This document shows positions 60,911 through 64,000 of a DNA stretch of 64,000 nt, in pieces. This DNA comes from Gaetbulibacter_B jejuensis. GTDB taxonomy: Bacteria; Bacteroidota; Bacteroidia; Flavobacteriales; Flavobacteriaceae. The stretch lies in assembly GCF_039524015.1 (NCBI RefSeq), contig NZ_BAAAGF010000002.1, positions 310,001-374,000 on the forward strand, in the 5' to 3' direction. Numbering within the stretch: position 1 is the first letter of the stretch; each line of letters opens with the position of its first letter. Under the pieces are notes generated by a model, which saw only the letters and a program-made list of their open reading frames with translations, was not told the DNA's origin and made no database searches. A program made the translations under genes and the position numbers.

Positions 60911-61441
60911 TCAAATTATAGTTTGAAACTTATTAACCTTATTACTGATGTCTTCTTTTAAGCTTTGGTCAACAATTTCTGCGTTATTGAAATTGTCATA
61001 AAAGGATGGTAATGAAAATGTATCTGTAATTTTGGCTCCCATAAAAGGAAAGTATGCGCTAGCAGATTTCAGTAATGTTGTACCACCTCTGCTTCCAGGT
61101 GAGGTTGCCATAAGTAGCATAGGTTTTTCACGCCATATTTTCATGTTGATTCGCGAAAGCCAGTCGATGATGTTTTTAAAAACTGCAGTATAAGATCCAT
61201 TGTGTTCAGCAAGTGATATAATAAAACCATCTGCTTTATCAATGAGTTCATCTAGGCGTTTAATTACCACAGGTATTCCATTTTCAGTTTCATAGTCAAC
61301 TCCATAAATTGGCAAGACATAATCATTTAGGTCTATTGTGATTAGTTCTACATTTTTTAACAAACTTGATGTATAGTTTAATAAACTTTTATTAATTGAT
61401 TTTTGACTATTACTACCTGCAATTGTGATTATTTTTTTCAT
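60911..61441 (-). CDS. NADPH-dependent FMN reductase
   Basis: A 176-residue flavodoxin-fold protein. ITIAGSNSQKSINKSLLNYT binds the FMN phosphate, with GFIISLAEHNGSYTAVFKNI and the LMATSPGSRGGTTLL segment following. The family reduces FMN, quinones, azo dyes or chromate with NADPH. It lies between the DJ-1 gene and the second DoxX gene on the same strand, fitting an oxidative-stress group. Confidence 0.9.
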   Translation of the reverse strand: MKKIITIAGSNSQKSINKSLLNYTSSLLKNVELITIDLNDYVLPIYGVDYETENGIPVVIKRLDELIDKADGFIISLAEHNGSYTAVFKNIIDWLSRINMKIWREKPMLLMATSPGSRGGTTLLKSASAYFPFMGAKITDTFSLPSFYDNFNNAEIVDQSLKEDISNKVNKFQTII

Positions 61442-61501
61442 GATTACTTTTTTTAGATTAGATAATCTATAGACTATTTTAAAATTTTGGAGTTTTAATC
61501 A

Positions 61502-61873
61502 TTATAGTATTACTTTGAAATTTTTATCTGTAACAAGCAGAGCCATACAAGCAATACAACAATATAATGATGTATAAAAATATTCATAGTCATTATGTGC
61601 AAAATGGGTTATCAAAGCGCCAATTGCAAACGGCAATAACCATAAAGTTGATAGATTTTTAACTTTATGCACCCATAAGCCAACAATCAAACCAATTACT
61701 CCCAACAGTTCGCTATAACCAATAAATAAGGTCCATGTTTTTCCGAAACCAAAATTGCTCATGTTTTCCATCATACTTTGTTTTTGGAAAACTTTAAAAA
61801 GACTTGCATAACCAAATGCATAGATTAGATATCCGTATGCTACCCAATGTGAAACTTTTACTAAATTTTTCAT
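61502..61873 (-). CDS. DoxX-like membrane protein, module copy 2
   Basis: A 123-residue protein with four membrane spans. Features are VAYGYLIYAFGYASLFKVFQ at the N-terminus, WTLFIGYSELLGVIGLIVGLW in the middle and YCCIACMALLV near the end. This is the DoxX/DUF4267-like fold. It lies in the same order with a beta-barrel-like gene and a Crp gene as at 54.4-56.2 kb. Confidence 0.8.
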   Translation of the reverse strand: MKNLVKVSHWVAYGYLIYAFGYASLFKVFQKQSMMENMSNFGFGKTWTLFIGYSELLGVIGLIVGLWVHKVKNLSTLWLLPFAIGALITHFAHNDYEYFYTSLYCCIACMALLVTDKNFKVIL

Positions 61874-61895
61874 AATATTTAAGATTTAAAATTAT

Positions 61896-62540
61896 TTATA
61901 AGGTGTTTCGGTAATACAAACCGAAGGATGATTGCTCTATTGGTTTTGGTCCATATTGATCAATGTCGAGACCTAAACCAAACTGGTGAGTGTTAATTTC
62001 TATACCTATCCTCAATTGCTGAAAACTTCTTGAGTGCTTTTCAAATTCGTCCCATATAGTTAAAAGTTGTCCATTACACCAAAGCGATACCTTGTTACTA
62101 AGTGGTATATTGTATTGCAATTGAACAAGCAATTCGGCATAACTAGCATCCTTTTGTTCAGAATAGGCCATTGTAGGAATGGTGACGAATAAGATTCGGG
62201 AATTCTTTAGGGTTAGTTTTGCAGACAAGCGTTCTGCAAATCCAGCAAAACTGTTGTAGTAAATTGAAGGCCCAATAGCAATATGCTTATTGATATTCCA
62301 AAATAGTGTTGGTTGTACACCTATCTCATCAAACTCTTTGTTGGCTTCAGATTTAAACTTTTGAAAGAACGCCAAGGTGTTTAGACTAAGTGTTTCGCTC
62401 TTGTTTATAGCATAACTAGAGTAAAGGGTAAAATCTGTTTTATCTAAACCTGTAAACAATTCTACTTGTGTGAATTGCCCATAAGAAAGATTTGAAAATG
62501 CTAAGGATACAAAAGTGGTTATGAGTATAATATTTTTCAT
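61896..62540 (-). CDS. Exported beta-barrel-like protein, module copy 2
   Basis: A 214-residue protein with a signal peptide (cleavage near SYGQ, residue 22). Strands such as FTQVELFTGLDKTDFTLYSS, GPSIYYNSFAGFAERLSAKL and RSFQQLRIGIEINTHQFGLG end with YYRNTL, an aromatic-rich end typical of outer-membrane barrels. It is homologous to the 54.87-55.49 kb protein (shared QQLRIGI and strand order). The function is unknown. Confidence 0.7.
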   Translation of the reverse strand: MKNIILITTFVSLAFSNLSYGQFTQVELFTGLDKTDFTLYSSYAINKSETLSLNTLAFFQKFKSEANKEFDEIGVQPTLFWNINKHIAIGPSIYYNSFAGFAERLSAKLTLKNSRILFVTIPTMAYSEQKDASYAELLVQLQYNIPLSNKVSLWCNGQLLTIWDEFEKHSRSFQQLRIGIEINTHQFGLGLDIDQYGPKPIEQSSFGLYYRNTL

Positions 62541-62593
62541 GCTTCAAAATTCCGATAGGAATACATGAAAAAAAATGAACTAGTTTAAGACTT

Positions 62594-63187
62594 TTACATT
62601 CTATTCACTTTTGAAATAATTTTACTCATAAATTCTGGGGTAATGCCAATATAAGCTGCTAAGTCCTTTTGCGTTATTCTATTGATAATGTTTGGATACT
62701 TCCTTTTAAACTCTAGATAGCGTTCTTCAGCTGTTAAGGAAATTCCATCGTTTGAGCGCTTAATATAACTAATGAGTGACTTTTGATAGAGTATACGGTA
62801 GAATCTTTCAAATTTTGGTATCTCTTTAAAAATCAAATCATAATTAACTCTAGAGATACCTAGTAATTCAGAATCTTCAGTTGCTTTGATGAAGTAGCGT
62901 GTAGGCTTTTTGGTCATAAAACTTGCCATATCGCCTGTCCAATAATCTTCTGAAGCAAACATAGAAATGTGAGGTGTACCGTCTTCATCTAAGGTGTACA
63001 CTTTTAAACATCCTTTAGTTATGAAATATTCATATTTGGTTATATCTCCAGCCTGCATTAAAAATGCTTTTCGTTTTACTTTTATTTCTGTGAGTAAAGA
63101 GAGGTATTTTTGCTTTTCTAATTTGGTTAAATCAATAAACCTAGAAATATTATTAAGAATTAAATTATGTGATTCTTGATAGCTCAA
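62594..63187 (-). CDS. Crp/Fnr-family transcriptional regulator, paralogue 3
   Basis: A 197-residue protein. The sensing domain contains KAFLMQAGDITKYEYFITKG, and the winged helix contains ITQKDLAAYIGITPEFMSKI. It heads the second DoxX module and resembles paralogues 1 and 2. A dispersed repeat copy lies about 75-150 bp upstream of its start. Confidence 0.9.
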   Translation of the reverse strand: MSYQESHNLILNNISRFIDLTKLEKQKYLSLLTEIKVKRKAFLMQAGDITKYEYFITKGCLKVYTLDEDGTPHISMFASEDYWTGDMASFMTKKPTRYFIKATEDSELLGISRVNYDLIFKEIPKFERFYRILYQKSLISYIKRSNDGISLTAEERYLEFKRKYPNIINRITQKDLAAYIGITPEFMSKIISKVNRM

Positions 63188-63264
63188 AAAACAGTTGGAT
63201 TTAAGTTTTTTAATTTAGTGAATTTATTTAGAATAAAAAGTCTATAATTCAGAAATTGTTAGTT

Positions 63265-63337
63265 GTATCATATTTGTCTCGATTATTTAAAATAGCACTA
63301 AATTTAATTGATTTTACTTTCTGTATCGGGAAGTAAT
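63265..63337 (+). repeat. Dispersed intergenic repeat, copy A
   Basis: GTATCATATTTGTCTCGATT is followed by ATTTAAAATA and, 20 bp on, TTTCTGTATCGGGAAGTAAT. The left half matches copy B at 46.74 kb, and the right half matches copy D at 31.43 kb exactly for 20 bases. It lies between the third Crp gene and the terminal AraC gene. Confidence 0.55.
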
Positions 63338-63381
63338 AGTGTTATCAACATTTATAAAGTCCTGAAAGTACTTTATTTGCT

Positions 63382-64000
63382 CTAATTCTTAGTCATAATT
63401 GAGGTTTGATATTCTCTAGGTGTCATAGCTACTTCTTTTTTAAAGGCATTGTAAAAAGCAGAAGAGGTATTAAATCCAACATCGTAGGCGAGATCCTCAA
63501 TTTTTTCGTTCATGAATTCAGGTTGTGATAGTTTATCTCTCACAGCTTTAATTCTAAAACTATTGATGACTTCAGGGAAACTTTTGTTATATATTTTTTT
63601 TGTAGCTCTAGAAACTAAGTAATTAGGAGCATCAATCGCTTCAGCAAATTGGGCTAATGTGATACCAGGTTGATAATAAATTTTGTCGTCTTCCATTGCC
63701 TTTGTAATTTTTCTTATCATTTTTTCTGGTATAACTTTAGAACTTGATTTTTTTACAACTGAAGGCGATTGTAATGCATAGAAAAATAAAAAGTAAATAA
63801 CTATTGAAGAAAGCGCAATACCTGTTGCATATGCTGAAATTGTTTCTCCTAAAAGCTGATAAATCAACACTGCGGATAAAGCTACTAAACCATAAAACAA
63901 AGCTTTATGCCATTGAGTTAAATTATTTTCTTTTGGTTTTGAAATGAATGTAATAGCAGATATTACTAGATAGGTAGCAAAACTAACGTTTGCTAATAAA
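63382..64000 (-). CDS. AraC-family regulator with membrane N-terminus, partial
   Basis: The frame stays open to the end of the window, so the 5' part is missing. The visible N-terminal region has at least three membrane spans (SFATYLVISAITFIS, FYGLVALSAVLIYQLL and YATGIALSSIVIYFLFFYAL). The C-terminal AraC double helix-turn-helix has ITLAQFAEAIDAPNYLVSRA and IEDLAYDVGFNTSSAFYNAF, ending MTPREYQTS. This is the Bacteroidetes membrane-anchored AraC type. A TTG at 63900 could be called as a start but is internal. Confidence 0.85.
   Translation of the reverse strand, partial: LLANVSFATYLVISAITFISKPKENNLTQWHKALFYGLVALSAVLIYQLLGETISAYATGIALSSIVIYFLFFYALQSPSVVKKSSSKVIPEKMIRKITKAMEDDKIYYQPGITLAQFAEAIDAPNYLVSRATKKIYNKSFPEVINSFRIKAVRDKLSQPEFMNEKIEDLAYDVGFNTSSAFYNAFKKEVAMTPREYQTSIMTKN

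Noticed and set aside
1..64000. tRNA, rRNA or CRISPR loci
   Set aside because: No cloverleaf, rRNA or regularly spaced repeat was found by eye. A tool such as tRNAscan-SE should confirm this.

Overview
The window is a chromosomal segment of a low-GC Bacteroidetes bacterium, most likely a member of the Flavobacteriaceae. This rests on three type IX secretion (T9SS) sorting domains or their relics, a TPR/LuxR-type membrane regulator, a grasp-with-spasm peptide cluster, A-rich leaders without clear Shine-Dalgarno sites, and very A/T-rich accessory DNA. No rRNA, tRNA, CRISPR array or intact insertion sequence was seen.

Layout. (1) 1-3.0 kb: one end of an integrative element, with the tail of a tyrosine recombinase, an AlpA/excisionase-like HTH protein and small cargo genes. 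(2) 3.36-11.8 kb: a tightly packed three-gene operon that looks like an anti-phage system. It holds a 562-aa protein with a PD-(D/E)XK-like motif, an 1882-aa STAND NTPase with a Cap4/DUF4297-like N-terminus (Avs-like architecture), and a DUF4145-like protein. (3) 12.2-22.05 kb: a complete RiPP cluster of the grasp-with-spasm type. It contains an XRE regulator facing a perfect 34-bp palindrome, a double-glycine precursor, a lipoprotein, the ATP-grasp ligase, an unannotated 55-aa protein, the SPASM partner, a C39-peptidase ABC exporter, an HlyD adaptor and three envelope proteins. (4) 22.4-27.5 kb: a graveyard with a decayed XRE gene, a decayed large serine recombinase, an exported protein that has lost its start, and a 5'-truncated leucine-rich-repeat T9SS protein.

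(5) 28.2-31.35 kb: a solitary metallophosphoesterase-STAND NTPase fusion, a second candidate defence gene. (6) 32-36 kb: a TPR/LuxR-HTH membrane regulator beside a secreted BNR-propeller T9SS protein. (7) 36-46.5 kb: ordinary metabolic and regulatory genes. Here a frameshifted AraC gene sits between two copies of a 38-bp operator, and a decayed NmrA paralogue lies 7 kb from its intact copy. (8) 47-52.4 kb: beta-lactamase-fold serine hydrolases, alpha/beta hydrolases and an ABC-ATPase relic. (9) 52.6-64 kb: mostly minus-strand redox, stress and transport genes with three Crp/Fnr regulators. A DoxX - outer-membrane-like protein - Crp module occurs twice. The window ends inside an AraC-type membrane regulator.

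All functions are read from sequence motifs. Family names come from recall of conserved motifs, not from database searches.
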